Under the pieces are notes generated by a model. That model was given only the letters and a program-made list of their open reading frames with translations. It did no database searches and had not been told where the DNA came from. The position numbers and the translations under genes are program-made. A DNA stretch of 64,000 nucleotides from Owenia fusiformis (lineage: Eukaryota; Annelida; Polychaeta; Sabellida; Oweniidae), in NCBI GenBank assembly GCA_903813345.2, contig CAIIXF020000006.1:10172348-10236347 (forward strand), read 5' to 3'. Shown one piece after another: positions 11,534-23,605 of this stretch (the first letter of the stretch is position 1; every line of letters begins with the position of its first letter).

Positions 11534-14500
11534 ATGAGGTTGAATGCTGAAAGTTGTAAGTATAGATTTTCTGAGGAATGTACTAAAAACCCTTCGACCC
11601 TACGACCTTTCTCCGAATATTCAACCTTCAATTTCTCAATCCATATGAAGTTGCTGGAAATATTACTATGTGTATAGAACATAAGAATCTGTCCCTAGAG
11701 ATAAAGATATTTATAAGGCACATAATTTCGAACATCATCAGCGTCACGATGTAGGGAAATGGTCCTATCACCGCACGGGTACCAGGGGCGGATCTGGTAA
11801 TCAACAAGGGGGGGGGGGGCCAAAATTTCAAGTCAGAGAAAAAAAGTCTAAAAAAAATTTTGGGCCCCTAAAACCAAAAAGTAGCCCCAAATTTTGAAAT
11901 TTTGAGGCCCATTTTCTTCAAAATTTGGCCTGAAATTAAAAAATAAGGCCTTAAAAGGCCCAGGAATGACCAAAAATTTTTGGGGCCTGAAGGCCTTTTT
12001 TGGCCCAAAATTTTTTTGGGGCCCAATTTTTTTTTCTGGGCCCACCCAAGGGGGGTGCCCGGGCCCCCAGGCCCCCCCCCTAATCCGCCAGTGGGTACTC
12101 TGGAAAACTACTGACGATTTCAAATATGATAACTTCAACATACTTTGAGAATATGAGATGAAAGGTCAACCTTTCTTCTTTAATTTTAAGTCTTAGTGTT
12201 TGACATTTCTCCAATAACACTTTAAGACCCCTTTATTAGACTCGCATGTGCGGTGGTCCTAATTATCGCACAGTCGTCCTAGTTATCGCACAGTTGTGTT
12301 TCAGATGTCATTTCACGATACTGTATACATTTCTCTGTTTATAACAGATACATACAAATGCTATGATCATTTTTCTATCAGTTTTAGTGTAAAATATCAA
12401 GAAAATTAAATATACATTATATACACTTACTTTTCCGTCTTTATTTGGAGGGGGGTTAAACTTTGTCAGACGAATTTCACTTCTTGCGCAATAGCATTTA
12501 TGACAATAACGGAAGTAAACAATTCTTGAAAATGAAGAGATATTTCTAAATATATGATTTAATCATGAAGATTGGGAGTAATGGTGAACTGTTTTTCGTA
12601 ACACTGGTTTAAAAGATGGTGTATGCATATTTCAGCTATTTGGGACAATCGTGCGATAATTATAGGGCCGTGCGATAATTAGGACCATTTCCCCTAGCGA
12701 TTTTTGGGTTTTTATTTTGTGCTACTTTTGAACTTAGACTTTTGTAAGATACATTGAAGTTATCTTTGCCTTGCACTTAATTGAATAAATTCACTTCTAA
12801 CTCCTTCGTGACTGATAAATTTTTGGAAAAATGGAAAAAAAGTGAAAAGCTGAAATGAAAATGAATCTAAAAAACAATAAAATCCCATGTTAAATTGCCA
12901 TAGGGATTTTCCGAGAACTTGCAGTCTCGAAGCTCTAAAAAATTATTTGTAGGAGTTATGTCATGGTACAAATACCACTGGAATCAGCATAAAAAGATCT
13001 ATAATTCTGCGTTTTCAGATTTTTAAATTTAAGTCTCAATAAAAAATTAAATGCTAAAATAATTCCATTTCGAAAAAAAATCCAACTGCGCCATCTTGAA
13101 TTATGACGTCACAATGACACTTTCTCATTTGCATATTCACATTTTTATCAAAAAACATAAAGAATGGGTAGCCCTTCAAAATGATATATAACTTATTGGG
13201 TGTTGTTTCCTTTTCTTGCTTCTAGATTTATTTACATTTTCGTTTAATTTACCCAATCTGCCATGATTTTGAATGGCACTTGCTCTGTAAACAAATAATT
13301 TTCAATCCCAAATTTTAACATATGTGGGCTATAGTCTGAATATTTTCATTCCAAATTTCAAAAGAAAGTCAGACTAGAGGATAAAGTCTACCCCCCCCCC
13401 CTTTTCCAAGTTTTTTTAGAATTGAAACCGAGAATTCCTTGAATTGGAAGTTAGAGCCAAGGACCAGGCCCGTAAGACACTTTTCTCCAAGGGGGGTGCG
13501 GTTTTTAGCTTACTAAAGGGAATATAAAATTGTCCATTTTTTTGCTGCGTAAATCAAATCACGTAAGACAGGGGGGTGGGGGGTGGTCAGTTACTCCCTA
13601 TATTGGTTTGGAATTAACAAATGAGATGCTATTTGGTGCTTTCTGGGCACTTTCAAAGTGTAAGTTTCTAAGTTAGTAGTACGCCACCACCACAAGAATA
13701 AGAGTTGAGTGAATAAAAAACCGAGCATTCAGGGGGGTCTGGGGGTTCTCCCCCATGAAAATTTTGAAATTTGCTTGTATTTGGAGCGAATTTGGAACCA
13801 TCTGGTACGCCTGTGCGTTATGAGTCAATAAGAAAAATGTGATTTTTTTTTCAAATTCTTTTGGGGGTGTCAAAGAGGATGAGAGGGTGAAGTTGGGTGG
13901 GGTGCCAGTAGGGGAGCAAGGGGTTGTCCCTCAGAAACATTGACCATATCAAGGTGCTATTTGATGATGTCTGGGCACTTAAAAAATGTCTGAGACAATA
14001 CATGAAATTCAGAATATTTATTTTGTTTTGTGGGGGATGTAAGGGGTAGCTAACTCTCCTAGAAAATTTTACAATTTAAAGATGATATTTGGTGCTTCTG
14101 GGCACTTTTAAAGGTATTAGTCAATAAAAACATTGAAAAACAATCACAATTTTTTTCAAATTTTGGTGGTGTCAAAGAGGGGGGGAGAGGGGTACCAGAG
14201 GGGGAGGTGGGGCTGGGGTGCCAGAGGGGGAGCAAGTGTTTGTCCCCCATATCAAAACTTACAATATCAAGGTGCTATTCCATTAGAAGTTTGGGCACTT
14301 TAAAAGTGTCTGTGCCTTAAAGCGGATATTTCCCAAGAAAATTTTACAATTTTAAGACGCTATTTGGTGCTTTCTGGGCACTTTCAAAATGTATGAGTCA
14401 ATAAAAAAAATTTGATTGGGGGGGGGGGGGGTGTTAAGAGGGGGGGGCTGCCAGAGGGGGAGGTGGAGTGGGGATGCCAGAGGGCGAGTAAGTGTTAGTC

Positions 14501-17500
14501 TTCCAGAATCATTAACTTTATCAAGGAGCTATTTGATGATGTCTGGGCAATTTAAAAGTGTCTGAGACAATACATAAAACAAATTCAGAACTTTTCCATT
14601 GTTTTGTTTGGGGTGTGAGGGGTGGCCCACTCCCCCTAGAAAATTTTACAATTTTACGACGCCATTTGGTGCTTTCTGGGCATTTTCAAATTGTAAAGAA
14701 TTTGAGAAAATCACTTTTTTTGGGGGGGCGCCAGAGGGGGGGGGGGTGTTGCAAGTGCAAGATGCAAGAGGGGGAGCAAGTCCCCCAGAAACACTAACTA
14801 TATGAAGGAGCTATTTGATGATGTCTGGGCACTTTAAAAGTGTCTGAGACAAAACACTAAAATAAATTTAGAACTTTTCCATTGTTTTGTGGGGGGTGTG
14901 AGGGGTGGCCAATACCCCTAGAAAATTTTACAATTTTAAGATGCTATTTGGTGCTTTCTGGGTACTTTCAAAGTGTATGAGTCAATGAAAAAAAATTACA
15001 AAAAAATATTTTTCAAATTTATTTTGGGGGGTAACAAAGGGGGGTGCGGTCGCACCCATCGCACCCCCCCCCATCTGACGGCCCTGAGGACGTCTATCTA
15101 ATTAAAGTCAAAGTGTAATAATGACAGAAATGATACTATGTCAGTATCTAGCCTACATCAAGCATAGAAAATCTCATTTCTCATAAATATCATATTTAAT
15201 TCTACACCATGTATAGTTTCTCAGGCACCCAGACAGTGTGTAAATACTTTGAAAAATAAGTGCAAATTGTATATTTTAGTAAAAGTCACAGTTTTTTAGT
15301 CAAAGTCAAGTCAAGTTTTCTAAAAACACAATTTGTTCTTGTTTTTATTATTGGGAACATTGTGCTGAGATATGCTTGCAGGATGCACCAGAGACGGTCT
15401 TTTGAAAATTTTCTGGGGTCATGCGATCAGCAAAGTGCCGCATTTCACGCATGACCCGTCCATACCCAAAAATTGCCCCTCCGCTTGGCAAATCCTTCTG
15501 ACGCCCCTGGTTTAAGAGAGTACCGTCTTTTGATTTTATCAATTTTGATTCCATTTGGATTTGTATAGTTATGAAACTAAATCCGACTAAATAAGCATAA
15601 GGCCATAAGAAGTAGATTCTTTGTTTTGCGTCCTGCAAAATCCAAAGCATGCAAGGGTACAAGGAAAATAAACACAAATTCAAGAAAAAGCACAAACTTG
15701 CAAGCTAAGTAATATCAGGCTCGTATTGCCAGTTTTTGCCAATTAAGGGCTCACTTTTTAAAAGGATCAAGGGGTGGACATTTGACAATTTTGGCCCAGA
15801 ATCACTTGAAAATGCTCAGAATCGCGAAAAATTGTATTGATTTTGAGAGAATATTTGCCTAAGGGGGTGGTCCACTCGTTCCCCCGAATGTCCCCCCCCC
15901 GGGGGTGATAAATATACCTTCATTGATTTTAGTCATAGTACCGTGTCTAATAGTTCATGTCTACATTGGTTTTTATTTAAGTCTTTTTTAAGAGCAACTT
16001 TTTGAGAAAATGCCACCATTTCTATAGTGTTTATTTTACGTTTTTTACTATAACTCAAAAAGTAGTAGAGTGATTTTGTTGAAACTTTATATGTGCTTTC
16101 TTATTGACAATAGGCCAGATGCCAGTAGGTAGTTTTACCACCACCAGTTTCACCACCAGGTAGCTAATTTGGGTCAGATAACATGGCAAATATATTAGAA
16201 GTTGATAAACAATTTTGAAACCACATTTCTTGATGTACTTTTATATGTAGATTTCAAGTAGGAAATCACTTTGACTGAATTTTGAATATTTAATGATGTG
16301 AATCACGGTCGGATCCAGGGTGGGGGGCAGAAATTGTTTTTTGGTAGGGCCTCAATTGACCTTTTGCGATCAGAATTCAGGAATTTTGTTTATGGATACT
16401 GTTGCCACGTATTTCGTCTTATTGATGTGACGTCATATAGAAATGATATTAGACATGATGGAATCACGAAATGGCGGACACGTGGCAGTTTTGAGCTTAA
16501 AATATTGTCGTTTCTTCTATGAAAACCATGGGTCGGATATTTACCAGGTATGCCGATTTGACTAGATTATGAGTATATCTATATATGTGCGAAGTTTGGG
16601 TGAAATTCATACTAAACATCGATGCCTATAATCGCCCCCCGTTTTTGTCAAAATCGGGGGGTGCTTAACCGCTATCTAAATCATTGTCAGTACGATCTTA
16701 GACTTGGTATGTGCTTAGGATGAATGTTGATCTAGTCAAATCGAACGCTTTCGTGAAAAATAAATCAATAAAGCACGAAATATAGAAGATAAACTCTCAA
16801 AACCAAGCTTCTAAAGCTGGATGGCCTAATTGACGTCACTAAAAGATAGAATCCATTCGGTGATCGCAAATCATCAATTAGTGGACCTTTTTTCGGCATT
16901 ACTTGGCCTTTTTCGGCTTTTTTATGAAAAAGGCCTTAAACTTTCAAAATTTGGGCCCAAAATCTTTTTCTGATTAGAAATGTGAGCCCCCTTGTTAGCT
17001 TCTGGATCCATCAGTGGTAAATCATGATTATTTCTCCTCGCATCTAGTCTATTTGGTTAGTGAGCAGCGATTTTAAAAAATGGTGGTTATTTTGATGTGC
17101 CTTACTTTATGATTTTTGCTATAACTGAAAATGTAGTAGAGGGATTTTTATATTTGTAAAAATGGCAAGCCGCAGCCATAGCTGTGCGATGTGATTTGCT
17201 TCACATTGGCGTTATTGTTATCTCACTTTATGTTTATTTTCAGGTGTATTTCGGTTTGTGGTGCTGTTCTTCACCTGTATGCTAACATTTGGGTCATACT
17301 TTTGCTTTGATATGCCCAGTGTACTACAGTCCACATTCCAAGGAGTGAGTATTTATGACAACTGTGCATCTTTTAATGCAAATCTAGAATTAGAGATACA
17401 GGGTGTGACAAAATTGCAAGTCACATATATAATAAAACATATAGCTGTGACACAAAATTGTGAGATTATAAATATTTCAATTCGCTTCCAACTCAATTAC

Positions 17501-20500
17501 AGGGTGTCCAATAAATAAGGTGAAAGGTATTGTAACTTTCTTAATATTGCACCAATCTTGGTGAAATTTTCAGAGTTTGTAGATCAAACCTTTTTACCTT
17601 TATTCTGTGAATTTAAAGCGTCTTCTATTTGATTGGCCAGAGATGTGGTTGCTATAGCAACCGAAACAACAAAAAGGTGGGGCAAGTTTGTTTACGTCAC
17701 AACTTTCCAAAACATATCTATTATTTCTGAAAGCTTTATTCATACTCCCAGGTCTATTACTACTACAAATACAATATAAAAACAGTCCTTAAGTTTCATT
17801 GTTATGAAAATAAGCTATTCAACATAATGTCCATCTCTAGCTATACACTTCTTATGCCTATTCACCCACTCTCTAAACACACTTTCAAACCCATTCCGTT
17901 AAAAAACGTCAAGGAGAAAAGTTTCTGCTGCACTGTGACAATGCCCCCTCACACACAGCTATGCTCACTAGTGAAACTATTAGGGCACTGGGGCTACCCC
18001 TACTTGCACACCCTCCATATTCCCCAGACCTTGCACCCGACGACTTTTACTTGTATGCAGAACTCAAGCGTGACATGAGTGGAAATAAATTTGGAAGCAC
18101 TGATGAACTCAGATCACATGTCTTAGCAAGACTTCAGGAAATGGGCAAGAATGGGTTTGAAAGTGTGTTTAGAGAGTGGGTGAATAGGCATAAGAAGTGT
18201 ATAGCTAGATATGGACATTATGTTGAATAGCTTATTTTCATAACAATGGGACTTTAGGATTGTTTTTATATTGTATTTGTGGTAGTAATAGACCTGGGAG
18301 TATGAATAAAGCTATCAGAAAGAATAAATATGTTTTGGAAAGTTGTGACGTAAACAAACTTGCCCCGCCTTTTTGTTGTTTCGGTTGCTATAGCAACCAC
18401 AACTCTAGCCAATCAAATAGAAGACGCTCTAAATTCACAGAATAAAGGTAAAAATGTTTGGCCTACAAACTCTGAAAACTTCATCAACATTGGTGCAATA
18501 TTAAGAAAGTTACAATATCTTTCACCTTATTTATTGGACACCCTGTATCTCAACAATCATCCTCATTGTATTTTTATGAGTGTTTTGATTACATGTACTC
18601 GATAGGGTCAATATAATAAATGGTAGACACAGTTGTTTTAAATGGTTATTATTACCTCATATGGTTGAAAACTTGAATTATTCTAAGCTCCTATTGTTAA
18701 ATATTAAAAATATTGAAACCTTCCCATATGAGCGCACTAACCATGGTACTATTTTAAATAAAATTTGGAAATGCTTCTTATGTTTTACTTTAATTTTATC
18801 AGAATATCTGCATAAATGGTACATCAGGCAACAATTCATCTGGCAATAGTAGTAGTAATGCAACGTGTTGTGAAGATTGCCTGGGGATGTCCGCAGATGA
18901 CTACAATCTACTGTATGCTATATATGCTTGGACGTAAGTATATCAAACTATGAAGGACCACTTGCTCTCGTTGACTTTTGTACTAGAATGCAAAAAGAGT
19001 GATGCTCCTCAAATGTCTAAATCTGCATGATGACTTATCCTTCTAGAATTTTTGCCAATACCAATAGTCCACTAAAGCTACTTGGTTCTTTGACCTAGAT
19101 TTTCTATGGCAAAAACCATAAAGGAACAATAGCACTCCATGTCAGGACTCTGAATTGGGCATTGGTATTTATTCATGTTAATAGTAATTTTGTATAGTCA
19201 GATATTCCATACTACTTCCACATTTTTTTGATTGGAACGCAACCTTGTGCTATGGAGTAAACCCCAATATAAACAATTGATGCCAGATACATTTAAATGT
19301 ACTTTTTGTAAATTACCCATAACAATTAATTTTCTTCTCCAGCAATGCAGTTGTGGTGATTGGTGCAGGATTTTTCATTGACAAAGTAGGGAACAGAAGT
19401 AAGTTGGCTTTGCATATTGGTTTGGTATAAAGTTTTTATATACTGTAATGACAAATGACAAAAAGTTAAATTGAAAACATTTGAGCAGTTTTATCAGAAA
19501 TATGTGGTAATTCGGGAAACGTGTTCAGATGAGGTTAATATTTCAAATATGACTGTTTGAATAAGGAGGTAATCAGATTTCAAGGTTTATTTAACATGGG
19601 AGTCAATATGAGGAAAAATGGGACTGAAAAAAGGTTTCAGATTAAATCGTTTGGATAAGCCAGGTGTTCAGATATCCAGGATTCACTGTTCAGTAAAACT
19701 TGTACTGAATGGACACTCTTAATGCTGACCAATTTAACATTATAGATTTGTAACTGGGGAGGCTATATTGATTCATAATCATTTGAAGTGAACTCATCAA
19801 AGATATTTTCATTGCTGGGAATATCAAATGTATTTGAATCAACCAAATCCATTTAAGTTGTTCAATGGATGGATATGTACACTTTAAGTGAGTATATATA
19901 CATGTAGGTTTACGCTAGAGTGAAGAAGATTACAATTGGTTGATGAAACAAATTTTTCCTTGATGATATACTTTCATTCTATGAACTCCGGAAGCATTAT
20001 CTATAATACAGACACACTACCAAAATTACTGTTACTTTGTGAAATTAATCAGGAATTATACAATCAAGGTGCCCCCTAGTGAGGAATTAGACTGACTTGA
20101 TACAATATAACCATACATGTACATGGTATAGTATAGTATAGTATTATGTATACTGTTTTCATTTATGTCTATGTTATTTTCAGTTGGTGTATTTGTTTTC
20201 TCATTCCTCTGTGTGGTTGGTTCATCTACATTTGCTGTGGGTGCCATGTTTAAGGGTTCAGGTGCTATGCTGCCTCTTATGCTAATTGGGCGACTCATAT
20301 TCGGTTCTGGCAATGGTTCATTAACAAGTAAGTTTTAGTTTTTTCATATGGATATTCTGTAATTGAATGGATTACATTAATTGAATGGACATACACTTCA
20401 TACGGATCTACATAAGATTCTTTTGTCACTATTGAATGATCACTATTGTTTTTTTTATTCCAGTTGTACAGAACAGGATCATAGCATTCTGGTTTAAGGA

Positions 20501-23500
20501 TAAAGAACTTGCATTAGCATTTGGCTTTTCTTTAGCATTTTCCCGTCTAGGGAGTGTCCTCAACTTCTTGGTGACAGAAAATATAGTGAGCAGTATAGGT
20601 TTGCCATGGACCCTGTGGGGAGGTAGGGAAATCTCATACGGTAGTAATTTTCCATGATTAATAACAGTGCAAACATTGGAATTTTAAAGTTGCAATAACA
20701 ATTCCATGTTGGATATAAGAATACTTATTTCAAGATAGCAATAGCATGAAGTTACAGGTGGCAAGGCATTTTATCATGAAGTGTAGCATGTGTACAAGGA
20801 CACTCCATGTTCCTGTACAGTAACTCAAAGAATCACTAAAGAAAGAATGAGTGCCCCTTTAACAAGGAATTTTAGTATTACACTGTACTATTAATAAATC
20901 AGTAATTTGGAAAAAATAGATTGTATGTAATACATTCCTGTAATGAAATCTTTTCAAAAATTCACATCATAATATAATTAAATCTGGTTGTTCATCTTTT
21001 ATGTGACTGTGTCCTCAACAAGAATCACATATAAACAACTCCATAAAAAATAACATGTGAAAAATAATTGAATCACACATTATACTGCATATATTTAGGA
21101 GCAATGCTGTGTGGCTTTGGCTTTATATCAGCCATCATTGTTGGACTGTTGGATGTCTATGGCACTAGGCAGTTAGGAACGGATTCCACTATTAAAGAAA
21201 ACTCCAAGAAAATGGTATGTCATGAGACACTTCTGGAAATTATACTATTACATAAAGTTTGGCCTTTATTTCAATTTTAATATACCGGTATTTTAACTTA
21301 AGAGACACTCTCTGATTAAATCCAATTAAAGGGACATGAAATTCCATATCACTTTAAGAGAATAGTTTGACATCTGTTTCCTGTAATATTTAAAAACTAC
21401 CTAAGAATTGTTTCAAAAGATCCCCATAAGTGGCATGAACAACATCAACTGGTCTCAAACTAAAATTAGACTGTATTGATTTGTTTTAGAGATTCTCAGA
21501 CATCCGTTACTTTTCCCTCTCATTTTGGTTGCTCAGCCTGACAATCATGTTCTTCTACAATGGAGTCTTCCCATTTGTTGCAGATGCAAGGTGAGTGAGT
21601 CCACCTGCACCCTATTAATCCAATATCTTTGTCATATTTTGCCACTTAGAGTCATGGCATTCTAGCACCATTACTACCATCTATATTTATGCCTATGGAT
21701 AGGTGCACCTTCAATTTATGAATGCTTCAGTTTTAGAACTTGTGGCTAACCAGCGGAATTTTTTGGTGTTATCATTAAGAAGTAGTAAAATTGTTAAAAA
21801 TTGGTAATATATTTTTATGTCAGAATTGTTGCCTCTTAACTTATAAATCATTACACTTGCAATTGCAACCAGATGATGACAACTTGGCATGTAATACCTT
21901 GTTATTTTTTGTTTTAGCAAGTTTATACATGATAAGTACAAGTATGATCCTAAAGTGTCTGCATATTTAGCTGGTGCTGTTTACGATGTCTCTATGGTTC
22001 TGTCACCTTTCCTTGGGGGAATTATTGTAAGTACATGTATGTTTACTTGTAGTTAATATAATCATTGTTTATTCCTCAGTCGAATAACGCAATATTCAAC
22101 CTCTATTCCCATTGTTCAATCTACTGTATATTACCCAGGTGTATATCCCCTGTTTTTAAAATTGGTTGGTTTTCGTAACCCCCACTTCTAGGGTATTACA
22201 CATATAATTATAAAGATTTAATTATCTTTCGGGGATAGCAATTCAAAGATTCTTTTTTGGTAACTGCTGCTAACACTAAACACCATCAAAAGGCCATGAA
22301 TGTTACATTTGAGATTATGAAGATCTTTTCATTGGCATCAAAATTGTGATTGAAGACAGATATTCAGGGCACTTATATGATGTCATACACCGTAGATGTA
22401 CTTGTATTTTTCATTTCAGGACAAATTTGGCAAGAGAGGCTACCTTGCAATCGTCTGTGCATTGGCCTCTATTCCTGTGTTTGGTATATTGGCCTTTACC
22501 ACTGTATATCCTCTAGTCGCAACCCTATGGTTTGGTATCACATACTCTCTAGCAGCGGTAAGTCTTACCTAAAATGTAAGGCATCAAAGACAAATAGGCT
22601 AAGATGGTATAATGGTTTCTGATATGTTTAACTGTTAGTGTTATGAAGTATAATCATTTAAGTGATTTAGTTCTCTATCCATTTGGAGTGAGTTAACAAA
22701 TACAAGGTCTCTGAATGATATGTACATGTGTATATAGTACTATAAACCTGTTATGTACACGAGGTGTATAAAGTATTTTCAAATGTTTGGTTCCAGGCAA
22801 GTCTATGGCCCTCTATCCCCCTGGTGGTACCCCAGGCAACTATTGGTACTGCCATGGGCCTGACCACCTCTATGCAGATGATAGGCATTGGAATATGTAA
22901 TGTTGTTGTTGGAACAATCCTAGGCAAAAATAAAAAGTAAGTTCTTTACATGACAATATTACCTCCTTTACCTGAGTGCCAAGTTTATAAAAATGCTTGA
23001 AGATGTTTTATTTTCTCAATATTAGAGTTTCTTGTAATTTTTCCTGTAGTGCCTACAAGTAGTACATTGGAATTTGCTACTTGTTGTTTTCTAATTGATC
23101 ATTATTATATTAAACATGTAGATTTATGTTAACCACACACAAATGTTTGTTCCAGTCTCTCAAGGGAAGACACACTGCTGCGCTGGAAATATGTAATGAT
23201 ATTCCTCCTGGCAAACATCATTGTTTGTGTCACTACTGCTGTTGCACTCAATTTAAATGATAAACGCAAGGTAATTTTAATACAATTATTACTATTTTAA
23301 GTTTCCCATATACACATAACATACCAGTAACTGAAATTTAAGATGTTTTGATATATTTTTACATGTACTGCATATGATAATGTAGCTTCACACACTTATA
23401 TCCCCTGATCCCTGTAACTTTCTTAAATATGAAGGACTTTAACAATAAAACATTGTGTGTTTTCAAGGGAGGCATTCTAAACAGAAGTTTGAAGGAGAAA

Positions 23501-23605
23501 CGCCTTCAGCAAAGACTTGATGCTGAATCTAAAGATGAGGATGATGAGAGAAAACCATTGTTGGAGGATGATAACCAAACCAGACGCCGTACCACTATTA
23601 ATTAA
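11534..23605 (+). CDS. MFSD1: MFSD1-like major facilitator transporter
   Basis: A 12-helix MFS protein of the MFSD1 group (lysosomal dipeptide exporter in mammals). Exons: tentative 11534-11555, then 17244-17344, 18803-18933, 19343-19398, 20184-20327, 20464-20622, 21099-21214, 21490-21590, 21918-22026, 22420-22557, 22797-22936, 23156-23270, 23468-23605. Phases join throughout; total about 489 residues. The family start LTFGSYFCFD and both MFS motif-A loops (GFFIDKVGNR and GGIIDKFGKR) are clear. The first luminal loop is rich in N-glycosylation sequons (NGT, NNSS, NSSS, NAT) and cysteines. The C-terminal tail holds ERKPLLEDD, an acidic dileucine-type lysosomal sorting signal. Exon 1 (7 codons plus 1 nt, perfect GTAAGT donor, matching phase) is inferred; another first exon in the 5.7-kb intron cannot be excluded. 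Could be a paralogue rather than the strict orthologue. Confidence 0.88.
11752..12696. mobile_element. non-autonomous DNA element interrupted by a second one
   Basis: Outer ends TAGGGAAATGGTCCTA (11752) and TAGGACCATTTCCCCTA (12680-12696) are inverted repeats. Interior sub-repeats with GCGATAATTA/TAATTATCGC (at about 12255-12295 and 12650-12680) are also inverted. The left part is disrupted at about 11784-12093 by another element with ends CAGGGGCGGATCTGG / CCTAATCCGCCAGTG and a GGGTAC flank on both sides. No ORF. Lies in intron 1 of the MFSD1-like gene. Confidence 0.65.
11784..12093. mobile_element. hAT-like MITE, G/C-homopolymer rich
   Basis: Terminal inverted repeats of the CAGTGGCGGAT type: left CAGGGGCGGATCTGG, right rc CACTGGCGGATTAGG. 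The flanks share GGGTAC (a candidate target duplication of 6-8 bp). The interior consists of runs such as GGGCCC, poly-A/T and poly-C, giving spurious ORFs on both strands, which I do not annotate. Confidence 0.65.
13480..15080. repeat. degenerate G-rich tandem array
   Basis: Five or so degenerate units of about 280-330 bp, each with a form of TTTGGTGCTTTCTGGGCAC, AGAAAATTTTACAATTTTA and long G runs followed by AGGGGG. Unit boundaries are blurred by indels in the homopolymers. The many runs of G (up to 13, near 14418) could form G-quadruplexes. The ORFs seen here have no recognisable product. Lies in intron 1 of the MFSD1-like gene. Confidence 0.8.
15730..17230. repeat. dispersed repeats, including a ~710-bp hAT-like insertion
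   Basis: About 15760-15910 is a copy of a repeat also present near 42940-43060 and inverted near 46660-46770. About 16015-16085 and 17100-17200 match the unit of the 56-kb tandem array (ACTATAACTCAAAAAGTAGT). From about 16305 to 17017 an element with ends CGGTCGGATCCAGG / TTCTGGATCCATCAGTG interrupts another repeat whose uninterrupted copy is at about 60950-61085. The exon at 17244 follows directly. Confidence 0.6.
17500..18545. mobile_element. mariner-derived fold-back element
   Basis: TA target duplication (17498-17499 and 18546-18547) and terminal CAGGGTGTCC/GGACACCCTG. Inverted arms are about 397 bp each (17500-17896 and 18149-18545), far longer than usual mariner termini. The right arm contains the last coding part of the transposase and the left arm carries the same segment in antisense. 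Only about 250 bp in the middle is single copy. It lies in the intron between the 17244 and 18803 exons of the MFSD1-like gene. Confidence 0.9.
17898..18230 (+). pseudogene. mariner transposase, C-terminal remnant
   Basis: The frame from 17898 reads through KFLLHCDNAPSHTA and HPPYSPDLAPDDFYL to a stop at 18228-18230, about 110 codons. The aspartates of CDNAP and of PDDF are 34 residues apart, the D34D spacing of mariner transposases. The N-terminal DNA-binding region and first catalytic aspartate are absent, so the element cannot move on its own. The end KKCIARYGHYVE is typical of the family. Confidence 0.88.
18660..18800. repeat. dispersed repeat shared with 24990-25100
   Basis: About 18680-18760 (TAAGCTCCTATTGTTAAA ... 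ACCATGGTACTATTTT) matches about 25000-25082 in the same orientation. Short and degraded; the source family is unknown. Confidence 0.6.

Noticed and set aside
11848-12148. Overlapping ORFs on both strands with Gly/Pro/Trp-rich text
   Set aside because: They fall on a homopolymer-rich MITE; both strands being open is a composition effect.
14558-14805. Plus-strand ORFs in the G-rich array
   Set aside because: The same text recurs in neighbouring repeat units with frameshifts and no family resemblance.
17827-18078. ORF MSISSYTLLMPIHPLSKH...
   Set aside because: Partly antisense mariner arm and partly out-of-frame transposase; not a gene.
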